Shown here piece by piece: positions 48,161 through 58,700 of a stretch of DNA of 64,000 nucleotides (position 1 is its first letter; every line of letters starts with the position of its first letter). The position numbers and the translations under genes were made by a program. The notes beneath the pieces were generated by a model. The model worked only from the letters and a program-made list of their open reading frames with translations, was not told the origin of the DNA and did not search any database. This DNA comes from Rhododendron vialii. Taxonomy: Eukaryota > Streptophyta > Magnoliopsida > Ericales > Ericaceae. Location of the stretch: contig NC_080565.1 of assembly GCF_030253575.1 (NCBI RefSeq), positions 5,490,001 through 5,554,000 on the forward strand, in the 5' to 3' direction.

Positions 48161-49407
48161 TTTGGCCACAAAGGGCCACCAACAGAAGTCAAAGGCCACG
48201 AATGGCCAAACCAACTACATCTAAGCCTGGCAAAGCCAAGCATGCAGAACCAGATTTATGCCTCGAAAGGCCAAATACCTGTGTTAAATGTTTTCAAATG
48301 TACTTGTGCCATGCAGGGCCATTAAACGGTTTTAAGATATTAAAATTGTTCGTGAAATTTGGAATCAACTTTACTCTTCGGCAGTTAAGTCCTGAATGAC
48401 AGGAGGGGAAGCAGCTTGCGTGCGTGTGTCTTCCCCAACCGTGCTACCTTCATTGAGACCACCACTGGCTTCCTTTTGGCCAGGGTGCTTGCGACCTTAA
48501 AGTGATGCAATAAGAATACCCCAAGCGTAGGGCTAGGTCGGTTGAAAGCATAATAATACCCGGAAGTCCGGGGTCGAATCCACAGGGAGCACATCCATAA
48601 CTTGTCTCAGAGATTAGCTTGTAGAGAGTTTTGGCGTTAGGACCGCCAACCAAACTTTAGCGTTTAGACGGCCAACTTGAAAGATTTAGTTAATTGGCTA
48701 CTTAACCTAACTACGGCTTTTTGACTGGAGATTAAACTAAAGGCTAGGGTTAGCGATAATCAACACCCATAACCCAAGGATAAGCTCGACTCTTCTCTTT
48801 TCAACAAAGGTGTTAAACATGGCTAGGGCTCTTTTAATTCATTTCGACAAACACAAAGAGGGACATAGCTCCAAGCATCAAATGTGGCAAATAGCTTAGC
48901 CCTTGCCTACATTTGATCAAAAATATTAACACCTCTAAGTTTTGGTACATAAAATGAGTCCTAAGCCATGTTTAAGCTAGAAAATGGGATTTTACAAAAG
49001 GAGAACAAGCTACATCCTTGGTTACGGGATGTTAACCATCCCACAACCTAACCTTACTACACTACTCGCACATATTGAAAGAAGACATGAAATGAGCAAG
49101 GGTAAATATAAGGAGAATACTAAACATTGATTAGATTCGAAATAAACACAAGATCCTCGAAGAGGATAAGATTCCTTACAACTTTAATGAAGGTGAAATG
49201 CTTCGGAAGAGAATGGATCGCACCTAAAAACCTTGCTCAAAGCATAAATGAAGAGAGAGGTTGGAGCTCCATTAATGGAGGTAGAGAGAGAAAGTGCAAA
49301 ATGAATCATACCTTACATTCGGACTAAGGTTGGTATAAATACCCCCTTTACAAAAGATTTATAGAAATGCCATTAAAATGCCAGCGCAGGAGTGAGGCAT
49401 CGATCCC
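48161..49407 (+). other. Non-coding retrotransposon-associated DNA
   Basis: This includes a segment with GGGGTCGAATCCACAGGGAG (about 48570-48589), a phrase common in repetitive plant DNA. No ORF with domain features and no exon was found. It ends in the ATCGATCCC-rich sequence into which the solo LTR inserted. Confidence 0.4.
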
Positions 49408-49412
49408 TGGCA

Positions 49413-51352
49413 TGTAACGCCCCAAATTTCGGAAACGTTAAGTAAATACTAAAAGACCAATTTCTCAAAAGATAAATCCGATTTACTACGTCAAACGTTC
49501 TAAAAGTATACGTCACAATATTACAACCATATCGAATTTAATTTTAAAGTTTTTGAACAAGTCAAAATATTACACTTTCCAAATTTAAACATTTAAGCTT
49601 TCAAAATCAAGGAATAATCATCTGGCAGAGCGTCTAAGCGTACGGCAACCAGGTTTCCTCGCCTCCGTCCGTAGTGGGGTTGAAATCGGAATGCTCGAAC
49701 GGCACTTCCGTTCCGTCTTTGGTACCTGGCGTTCGAGTTACCAGGGCAACATAGTACCGTGAGCGATGACGCTCAATAGCCAAAACTCACCCGAACCCAT
49801 AACTTACAAGCAGCAAGAAAATATAATTGAAGTGCATTGACATAACATAAAAAGAGAACAATTAATCATTTTATTACTATTTTTCAACCTAAGTGAAATC
49901 TCGGATCTTATCCACAGATCCGTTCCTACCCATAACCTTTGGCACAAACACTGGTGTGGTCCGACTCCCCTTTTCCAGATCCGGATGAAAGATACCTAAG
50001 TTATATACCTGGGTATCCCATCCGCAACCATAAGTTCGGATAAAACTTCACCGGCAACGCTCAAGCGCCATCTAGCCCGGGTTGAACTTCACCGGCAACG
50101 CTCAAGCGCCGTCTAGCCCGGGTTGTGACGCAAGCACAATGCCACCCTTATGTCCCGTCCCAACATCCGAGAGCCGACCACCACCATGCCGTACCCAGGG
50201 TTTCGTAAACCAACAATTCACAAATTCACCACCAATAAATCTCCAATCAATACATCACCACGGGTTCCAATCCCGGAATCCAAATCTTAGCCTCTCACTT
50301 TATTATCTTTTCCATTAATCCTACTTTTCACGTCTAACAAGTTAAATCCGCACATCGCAACCAACCCGAGAACCTATTTGTCCAATCTATCAGTACAATA
50401 AAATATCACACAATTCCACATTTTTATGAAATATACTAACAGGCTAGCAACAATTAATCATGCGACAAAACAATCATGCAATAAAATTAATTATTCAGTT
50501 CAACTAATCAGGTGATAAAACTTAGAACCGGGACTAATTAGTTTCGGGGCATAAAATATCATTTTAACATTCTTAAGTTGAACTTATAACATGATCAACT
50601 CTAGGGGCCAACTATAATTATTCCCACAATATTCCAAGCAAAATGCAGTAGCTATTACTTCCGAAATAAAACAGTGGGTCTCAGACCGAACTCGATCGGC
50701 AACGTCGGGTTCAATACAATAAACGCGAAACAATTATACGGAACATAATATATATTTAGGGAGGTGAGTTTCGAACTACCTCTCGTCCGCCAAAATGGTT
50801 TTCGGAGTGATTCGGTGGTGGTTCGGAGTGGCAACGAAGCTCGGCAGTGGTGATGTTTAATACGGCAGTAGGGGTGGAACTAGTTGTGGTGGTGTTCCGG
50901 CTAGTAAGGGAAATGAAGTACGCTGATGGTGGTACCTGGTTGGTGAAGAGGAGGAGATGGCCGATTGGTGGGTGGGGTGGTGATGAGGACAGGAGATGCT
51001 CCTAACTCTCACTCTCTCGCTGCTATCTCTCTCTCTACCGAAGTGGGCAAAACAAATGGGAGGCATGGTTTTAAAAATTGGTTTGGATTTGCATGGAGGG
51101 TATTAACCCATGGAGCATTATGTGTTGTCTAATAAAGAGGAAATTAGGGAGGAGATGAGGGATTTTGTTCCCTCTATACTCAGCCGAAACAACAACAAAA
51201 AAATGGGAAGGTTTTTTCCGGACCAACACACTCACACAAGGGAAAATACTTGTCGGGTACGCGCGCACACGATCGATTACGGAAATAAAATTGGTGTGAC
51301 GACATAAATTAATAAATAATTTAATTTTTTTTTTAAATACCGGGTCTTTACA
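49413..51352. mobile_element. 1,940-bp solo LTR (Tekay/Del-like chromovirus type) with 5-bp target duplication
   Basis: The element starts TGTAACGCCCCAAATTTCGG and ends CGGGTCTTTACA, so it has TG...CA ends. Both sides carry TGGCA (49408-49412 and 51353-51357), a perfect 5-bp target duplication. There is no PBS or coding domain inside, so it is a solo LTR left by recombination. TGTAACGCCCC starts are typical of Tekay/Del-type Ty3 elements in plants; lineage is inferred from that alone. A 41-bp unit is tandemly duplicated inside. Confidence 0.85.
50044..50125 (+). repeat. 41-bp tandem duplication inside the solo LTR
   Basis: Two 41-base copies (starting AACTTCACCGGCAACGCTC) are directly adjacent with one difference (CCATC versus CCGTC). 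Confidence 0.9.
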
Positions 51353-51357
51353 TGGCA

Positions 51358-51440
51358 AGAGAGGGATCGATCCCTGAGGCACTGGATTTGGTTTCTGGAT
51401 TGGGGGATCGATCCCTAGTCAGAGGGGGATCGATCCCAGT
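51358..51440 (+). repeat. Cluster of GGGATCGATCCC palindromes
   Basis: Three perfect 12-bp palindromes GGGATCGATCCC occur at 51363-51374, 51404-51415 and 51426-51437. A partial one (ATCGATCCC) lies just left of the solo LTR (49399-49407). They form a short degenerate repeat that the LTR insertion split. Confidence 0.8.
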
Positions 51441-51740
51441 GCTCTCTGGATTGCTCTGCTACTTTGGCTGCATGCTTTCGGCTTTCGATTGACCCCAAAT
51501 CTTTCTCCAATGCCTTGGACACTATGATTAGCACCCGGAATGACCTTTCGAGGCTTCTCACATATAACAAGCACAACCGGACCCCTCTGGGGTTCATCAG
51601 AAACCTTGGAAAATGCCCTTTTCCACACCAATCACCTGTCGCTCAACAAAAACAAACCTTGCAAGCAATATCAAACAAAAACAGATGAAAATGCATGCGA
51701 GTGATGGTGAAACGGAAGTAGATAAGCCTATCAATGAACA

Positions 51741-53561
51741 TTATTCAAGGCTTATCACAGGGTTGGTCACTTCATCACCTTGGTCGGCCGTAGCATCAGG
51801 TTGCTTGGAGACGTGGGCATTCAGCTCTCTGTCCAAACTGTCTTTCTCCTTCACAACTTCTTCCTCGTTCAATACTGCCATAGTGCTCGAGAGATCGTTT
51901 TCGGTCCACAGTGGGGATGATTCAACTGTACCAGACTTCTTAAAGCATGCTGCCCAAGCAGCAGCCCAGATTTCATCCTGGATGGCAGACATTTGGGACT
52001 TGTAGCTCTCTGTGGCCACGTTGATCCTTTCATTGTAGCCCTATTGATATGCAGCCTTGGCTTCATTCTTGCTTGTTTCCAGCTCCATAAGAGTCTGGTT
52101 CAAACTGTCTTCTGCTCCGTCAAGCTTGCTCTTCAGTTCGTCCACCACCCCACAGGCTTGGTGTTCTCATTAGCCAGCTTAGTGCGCTGAGGCTCGGACT
52201 GGCCCAACTTTTGAGCCATGGCCACCATCTTTTGTATGGAGTTAATAACAGGTATTGGATTCAATATACGATTGCAGGATAAGCGAGGAATCATACCTTG
52301 ACACTATTAACCATGAACAAATTGAGGAGTTTGTCGGGAGAATTCTCCCCCTCTTTCTGCATGTCGCTAGGAAGAAGAATGGCCTGGGATAGGGCCAACG
52401 CTATGTCTTTGGATTTAGCACTATCCTGTATGCTTACGGGATGATTTCCACGGGCCAGATGAGGGGTCCAAGCAGCAACTAAGGCACTGGACCTACGAGT
52501 GGTAAGAGATCCTTCAGCTGGAGTAGTGCCCATATAACCAGAATCAATGCGTTGGCGCTTGTCGCGATGAGCCTCGGCCACCTCGCTGGGTGAAAACCCT
52601 GGTGGTGCATCAGCTTGAGTGGGGGGTCTTCCCCGTTTGAAGCTATCTCACGACTTGGGACCGATGACCATGGCCCTGGGAACTACAGTGGCTCCGAGCA
52701 GCACCACGGCTCCGACCAGTGCCGGGAATGGTAAGAAGGCTGCCAAGATTGATTGGCTGGTTCATCTCTTGGAATGGAGGTAGAGGCGAATGATTGTAGC
52801 CACTAGATGTTGAAGTCGAAGTTTCCTCGGCGAGTGGGATAGGCTCGTCAGGAATTGGAGGGGTTTGAGAACGCTTTTCTCTTCCTTGTTCGGGGTTTGA
52901 GGTAGAAGGACCAAGGAGTGCTGCGTTATCTGCTGCAAGGGTTCGCCGGTCAATAAAACTGCCGTATGATGCCCTGTAACTAAGGAGCACCTATGCGGCT
53001 CTTGCTCGGCTTGCAAGGTGTGTACTTTGACTATTGTAAGCCAAGGATTGATTAATATATGTCACATGGACTTGAGAGGTGATGATATCTTGGCCTTGAT
53101 TGACATTTGTGGCTGCAAACACATGAAATTAACAGTCAATAAGTTAACTGGAAAAGCAATTCGAAAATATTGCTTGGCAGAAAAGTTCTACTAGGAGAAA
53201 TGAACTAATGTGGAGTGCCGAATCTGTGGGGTGCGTGAAAGCCTATGACTCTATCATCCTCGTCTCTGGGTTCGAAGTTTCTAGTGACAATGAGAAAATC
53301 GTCATCATCTCCTCGAGCAGAATCAGGAAGTTCAAAAACGAGTTTCTTCCTGGAATCTCTATTTTTTAAATAATAAGTGAGGGCGTCTTTTGTTCTCGAA
53401 ATACTGTACAAGTGATGGATGTCGTGCAGGCCTAAAGATGTGCCTAGCATTTGATTTAAAGCGTTTATTGCCATGACTACACGAAAGAAGTTGGCAGAAA
53501 CCTGCATTGGGGACAATCGGTAGTGGGAACTCTTCACAATTTGTGATGACCATTGCACCAT
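51741..53561 (-). pseudogene. Antisense additional ORF(s) of the Tat-type retrotransposon
   Basis: Four minus-strand ORFs lie in series. 53561-53205 contains an ELPDSARGDDDDFLIV segment and ends GFHAPHRFGTPH. It resembles the 'putative plant transposon protein' region, in which an LPDS.KG...F.(V/I) core is followed by a G.P motif. 52990-52643 is Pro/Ser-rich, 52581-52291 carries RKR-type basic and Arg-rich parts, and 52019-51741 is acidic and probably coiled coil. Antisense extra ORFs between pol and the 3' LTR are known in Tat elements such as Grande and Retand. Stops separate the pieces; an intron-containing gene is possible but less likely. No 3' LTR follows. Confidence 0.6.
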
Positions 53562-53643
53562 GCTAATGGTTTGTGATCCAAACTGACCATTCTTTAAATT
53601 ACAATTTTTACATTATTTGTACAAAGTGTGCGTGCGTGCGTGT

Positions 53644-54094
53644 ATATATATATATAATGAATCACGAAATGCTATAGTTCTTGCATATAATTTCTTAATT
53701 TATTCAGAATTATCTGTTTCATGATCAATGATATTTGCGATTTTTTGCTTATATGAGTTTTTTCAAGGCTTCCATGTTGGGATTAGTTATAAGCTCTAAT
53801 TTAATAGAAATTTATATTTTCTGGGAATTAGTTGGAATGTGTTCGTATTTATTAAGCGGGTTTTGGTTTACACGGCCTGTTGCCGCAAATGCTTGTCAAA
53901 AAGCGTTTATAACTAATCGAATCGGAGATTTTGGGTTATTATTAGGAATTTTTGGTTTTTATTGGACAATAGGGAGTTTCGAATTTCTTCTAATTAGGAA
54001 AGAAGGGGTGCATGATCTCACGAATTACTTCTGAATAAATTAAGAAATTATATGTAAGAACTATAGCATTTCGTGATTCATTATATATATATAT
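53644..54094. mobile_element. 66-bp inverted repeats enclosing a plastid ndhF fragment
   Basis: The left arm (53644-53709) and right arm (54029-54094) are reverse complements over 66 bases with one mismatch. Each contains AATGAATCACGAAATGCTAT and ends at ...AATTTATTCAGAA. Between them lies about 319 bp, of which about 280 is plastid ndhF. The outer ends abut TA repeats. The structure looks like a foldback or TIR-type element that carries plastid DNA. No transposase was found. Confidence 0.75.
53709..53985 (+). pseudogene. ndhF: Plastid ndhF fragment (NADH dehydrogenase-like subunit 5) in nuclear DNA
   Basis: In ndhF the protein is a large proton-pumping membrane subunit of the thylakoid NDH complex. 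Here about 90 residues are readable, including [48 protein letters not shown] and [10 protein letters not shown]. An in-frame TGA stands where a Gly codon is expected, just before YLRFFAYM. Similarity ends abruptly after GSFEF, where the frame runs into unrelated sequence. It has no start or end of the gene and cannot function. Confidence 0.9.
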
Positions 54095-54463
54095 CGGGGC
54101 GGTTCCGGGGATATATAAAAAAACACCTAAAAAAACCACCCCATAGCTCCCGATCAAATTTTGATGATCCGAGCCGCTTAATGTGATCAGAACGTGATTT
54201 TAAGGGTACCCGTGAGAAATCAGCAAAAAAAATGATCGGGAAGGGCTTGATCCGAACAGTTTTTTATTGAACGGTTTAAATAAAAACTGCTCAAATCAAG
54301 CCTTTCCGTGTCATTTTTTTACTAATTTCTTGAGAGACACCCTTAAAATCACATTCTGCACACATTGAACGGTTCGGATCATAAAAATTTGATCGGGAAC
54401 TATGAGATTGAGATTTTGGGTGTTTTTTTAGGTGTTTTTTGGGATGTCCCTTGAACCGTCCCG
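54095..54463. mobile_element. 369-bp hairpin miniature transposon (family D)
   Basis: The left end CGGGGCGGTTC and, inverted, the right end CGGGACGGTTC continue with shared AAAAAACACCTAAAAAAAC. Pairing goes on inward (CCGAGCCG..., AAGGGTACCC, and GCTTGATCCGAACAGTTTTT opposing AAAAACTGCTCAAATCAAGC). Both flanks are TA repeats, so a TA-type target is likely. It abuts the ndhF cassette with no spacer. It shares a CCGAGCCG(C/T)T...AAGGG(T)...CCCGT pattern with family A and may be a distant relative. Confidence 0.75.
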
Positions 54464-54602
54464 TATATATATATATTGCATACCCATAAGTACATAGTCG
54501 TACTACATTAGTCTTTTCAAAAAATATATGTCCAAATAAGTCAAGTAAAAATTTAATGTCTACAAGCATCATGTACCGTTTCAATTAGTGGAAAACATAA
54601 TA

Positions 54603-54841
54603 AGACTCCGTTCCGGAACCCAAAAAAACTCTTATTTTTTAAGAATATAATTTCAAACTCAAAAATTATAGGTTTATTGAAATCTAAAAACATGCAATAT
54701 GGATCTTGTTTGGAAGATATCGATGAGATCTTTTATACAGTGCAAAAAAAATTGAAAAAATATTTTTTATTTACTTTATTTGTGAGTTTGAAAATGTAAA
54801 ATAAATTGCTTATTTTTTAAAAAAATTTCTAGAATGGGGCT
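54603..54841. mobile_element. Dispersed non-coding repeat (family C, copy 2)
   Basis: Inverted relative of 38228-38472. It starts AGACTCCGTTCCGGAACC, contains ATGCAATATGGATCTTGTTT and TCGATGAGATCTTTTATA, and ends near CTAGAATGGGGCT. Confidence 0.55.
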
Positions 54842-54903
54842 AAATCTTGTGGAAATTTAAGCCAAAATAGAGAGAGAGAGAGCGCGCGAGCAATTAAACA
54901 GTA

Positions 54904-55174
54904 CTCCCTCCGTCCCTTTTTAAGTGTCTTGCTTCGTAACTCCAACTAATTAAAAAGACATCATCATTATACCTTTCACATCAACTTTTTCCTCCACTTT
55001 CCTTACTTATCCATCATCATTACACTTTTACTCACTTACTTTTCAAAATGGAATCTACTTTTAGGGACAAAATAGACAATACACCAACTTTTACCCACTA
55101 ACTTTACAAAATGGACATTTATTAAGGGACAGCCCAAAATGAAATACTGGACACAAAATAAGGAACGGAGGGAG
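54904..55174. mobile_element. Stowaway-like MITE
   Basis: It begins CTCCCTCCGTCCCTTTTTAA and ends GGAACGGAGGGAG, with TA on both sides (54902-54903 and 55175-55176). It is 271 bp and non-coding. Confidence 0.8.
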
Positions 55175-55176
55175 TA

Positions 55177-55715
55177 GTAGGATAGGCATAGAAAAAAAAG
55201 TGGGTAGGGGGATTGAACCCAGCAACTCTGTCCCTCTAATCATCTCTAGAGGGAGTACTACAAATACCCGATGTAGGTATAGTTTTTTTTTTCACTAGAA
55301 TTTTCGAAAGCCGGGACACGTGACCCCACATGTCCTAACGTGGATTCGCCCCTGTGCATACATATATAGTAATGTCCATATTATGTGCATATGGGTGTTG
55401 TAGAACCCACCTCAAATGCAATATATCTATCATATACATATGAAAATTGTGGGGCCCATCTCGGATCATAAATAATTTGTAGCCATAGTTTTATGCCTTG
55501 GCTACAAAGGTGAGAAGAAAAGAAAAGAAAAATAAAGGATACAGAGAGAACGTGAGCGGAGAGCGAGAGAGAGACGGGAAAAAAGAAGAATCGAGAGAGA
55601 GCCTCTCAGCAAGGTTAAGGCTTGGTGGTCGATTGAAATTCAGAACCCTAGGGTTTCTGTTTTTCACCCAAATCCATTGCAAAGGTGCCATCTGTGATAG
55701 AAAAGCGGCGAGGAT
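55177..55715. other. Promoter side and 5' leader of the Clp-N-motif gene
   Basis: Contains a partial repeat (about 55370-55460, with GTGGGGCCCATCTCGGATC, like family A ends), then a purine-rich leader (55500-55610) and the telo-box at 55644. No other gene. Confidence 0.5.
55644..55656 (+). promoter_or_regulatory. Palindromic telo-box-like motif in the leader
   Basis: AACCCTAGGGTTT lies 60 bp upstream of the predicted start codon. Telo-boxes (AAACCCTA) near transcription starts are known in plant housekeeping and translation-related genes. It is probably within the 5' UTR or core promoter. Confidence 0.5.
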
Positions 55716-58700
55716 ATGGCAGAGCTACCCAAACGCAGTCCTCCTGATGTTGGTAATATTTCGATTATTGTTAGTTGTTACTATTGTTGATAGATTCTTT
55801 TATCAGTATCTGAGATTGTGGTTTTGGCTATAATATCCTGATGATTGCGAGGTGATTGCATGCCTCGGTAATGATGGAAGGAAGGGGAAAAGAAAAATAT
55901 TCCTTCCAAAGGGAGGTCTAACTCTTTCAAAAAATCCTTTGGCAGATCAAAGGAGAACCAATTTTATCACCAAATCAAACCATGTATCAAATTGTCTAGC
56001 TACAAACTTTGAAATTGTCACGTTTCACTCAAATTTGGTGATAACTTAAAAAAGGGTTGAAAATTACTTATTTCTATAAAAAATAATTAGAAAGAGTTTT
56101 TTGAACTGTGTTGGAAATTTAACAAAATGATTGGATGAAAGAAAGGCGTAAGGATTGAAGCGCATAATGAAGCTCAGTACACTCCGTTTAAGTCTCCATA
56201 TTAGGTCCAGTCATCTTTTGCTTATAGTATGTGAAATTTTATTTCAAACTTGTCGGTTTGTTGGCATTGGAGATAGATATCGTCTCTTAAGACTTAAGCG
56301 TGATCTATTTTTGGAATTGGATTCATAGGATTGAAGTTTTGTTCATCACTGTCGACTGGAAGTGCTGGAGCCACCCCTGGATTATCTGGCCAGCTGTCTT
56401 CTAAATCTATTGTTTCCGCATCCACATGTCATAAACACCTGTCGACTTCACCTGGTAATGAAGAATCGTGCAAGCTAATTCGGGAGGGAGCTTTTCATGG
56501 TAAAATAATCAATGGCAGGATGTCAAGGTATGTTCTTTAGTCTTAGTATTGTCATATCCATCTTGTGTCGTGGTCCACACTCACTGGTTGATCCATACAT
56601 CGCAACAACCGTTCTTTTTTCTTATTCATTTTTTTTCTGTGTCGTTATCTCTTTTTGCATCTCTACGGAGATGGCTGGCTTGAAAAACTTTGGCTTGAAA
56701 AGCTTAAACAAGTCGCTTCACAAGATAAAAGCAGCGGCAAGGTCGCATTGGAAGGGGTAAGGTTCATACACATTCTACAATGTCTTTTAATCATCTCTCC
56801 CAACAGTACTCTCTCTTGCCTGCGTGTGCCCCTATAATTGGTTATCTACCATATTTTGAACTTGCAATTTTGCGCTTGTAAAAATTAAAGAACTTGCATG
56901 GTCTGGGCTCTTGCTGGCACAACCCTAGTACATATTTGGTGAAAAGAGAAAGAAAGAGAGTATAAATTCTGTGAATGTGCAGATTAGTACTTATTATAGT
57001 GTTCCTCTTCTATTGACCATTGTTCCTCTTTCCGCTTTAATTTATGCTTGCTTATGCGTCAACATTATTTCTTATCTTGTTGATATTGGCCTATTGGGTT
57101 TATTATTTGCAATTTCTATGGTTTATTTGAAATGAATCTTGGTTGCTTTTCTTCTTTCCTTTTAACTTATCTTCCCCTCTTGTTCGAAATGCTTGTAATG
57201 TGTTGAAAACCATCCGCCAAGCTTGTACAATGTGCTGTTTGGTTTTTATGTTCTTTTAAGCTATCAACTATCTCGTTTATTGAAGTAGCAATCGAAATTT
57301 TTAAACAGAGTCTAGAATGATAGACATTGATGTTATACGAGAGGTGCATCTTAGTTTGATGCTCAGGCCTTTCTTGTGGCTTTGACTAAGTTTTGCACTT
57401 CAATAATCTTGGATTTGCCTTAGGATTCTATATTCTCGAGCCTTGAAGATAGAGGAGGCGAGGAGCGGGTTGTCATAGCTGCTAAGGGGGCTGCGTTCTT
57501 AGCATATGGAAGTTTCTCACGCATTTGTTGGACTACACCTATGGAGGTGGTGTTCGCAAAAGACCCAGATGCATTATATCATGTGCAGTGGGAGGTTTTG
57601 AAGGCCCTTATGAAGCTTGCATTGGTTGTTTATGATTTGGTAAGAATTCTACTGAGCAAGCCTGGGATTACCTTCATTAAGATATTCCTCTTGTGGATTA
57701 TTTAGTTATTTTCACATTAAACTGCATGCTGCTTTTTATATACATAAGTATCCTCTACATGTTTTCATATCACCCAAATGCCATCACATGTTCTTTACCA
57801 AGTGCATAAATAGATTAGATTGTTAGGGCTGCGTCTTCCTGACCTTTCTCTAGTTTATGTGTTCTTTCTCATGTGTTAATGTGTGTAATTGGCATTGCCC
57901 TTTCGCTTTCATTCCTCCTCCACCTTTCCTTGTTGTCAGCCTACACGGATACGTGGCATTACCTTCACTTTGTATTTTTCATTTAGCTTTCTTTTGGAAG
58001 TGCCTCACTGATTGTCCTTAATTTCTGCTCCTTTTGCAGGAAGATTTTATCCGAATGGCTTATCAGGAAGAGATGAATGCTGAACGTCTGGAGTTAATGG
58101 ATTTATTGAGCTCATACAAGGTTTGTGTGCCTCTGGAGTCTGGATCCCGAGATGCAATATTTGGCTGTGGCTCATTAGATAGAGTAAAACTTTTATAGTT
58201 GACATCCATATTTAAGCTTGATTTTAGTTTGTTGATATGTGCTATTGCGCTAGCTTGATTTGAAGAAGAAAAAAATGAAAAAAGCGGAAAAATAACTGAA
58301 TCAAGGATTTTAGTAATTTGAGACTGTAGCTTTTATGTTTCACTATAGACTGCGGATGAAGCTGTACTGGCCATTGTGGATCAGGAGGAGACGATGGAAG
58401 ATTTCTGCCTTCTTTGTGAAAGTGATGTTAATGATATATTAGAGGTAACTGCTACAACTGCGACTGGTAGACACTGCTTATACTCTGCACTCACTGCAAC
58501 TCTGTAATAATCGCAGACTTATTCTGTGGCTATATGACTGTTTTATGATAATGTATTTGTGCAGCAACGGATAATTATGGCGGACTCTGATCAGAAGATC
58601 CACGAGGTAAATGTTCTTTTGGTCATTTTCTGTTTACATGGTTCCTGGTTTTTTACCCTTTTTTTTGTGTTGATAACTCGGTATCTGGCCCACAAGACCA

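Noticed and set aside
52291..53016. Host gene on the minus strand at 52-53.6 kb
   Set aside because: Position after a Tat-type pol, an LPDS-type core and several separated frames fit an antisense retroelement ORF better than a host gene.
55644..55656. Interstitial telomere repeat
   Set aside because: Only one palindromic AACCCTAGGGTTT unit; fits a promoter telo-box better than telomere DNA.
56512..56760. Alternative frame starting MAGLKNFGLKSLNK in exon 3 of the Clp-N-motif gene
   Set aside because: With the donor at 56499 and acceptor at 56670, the DGWLEKLWLEKLKQ frame joins exons on both sides in phase; the alternative frame hits a stop at the exon end.
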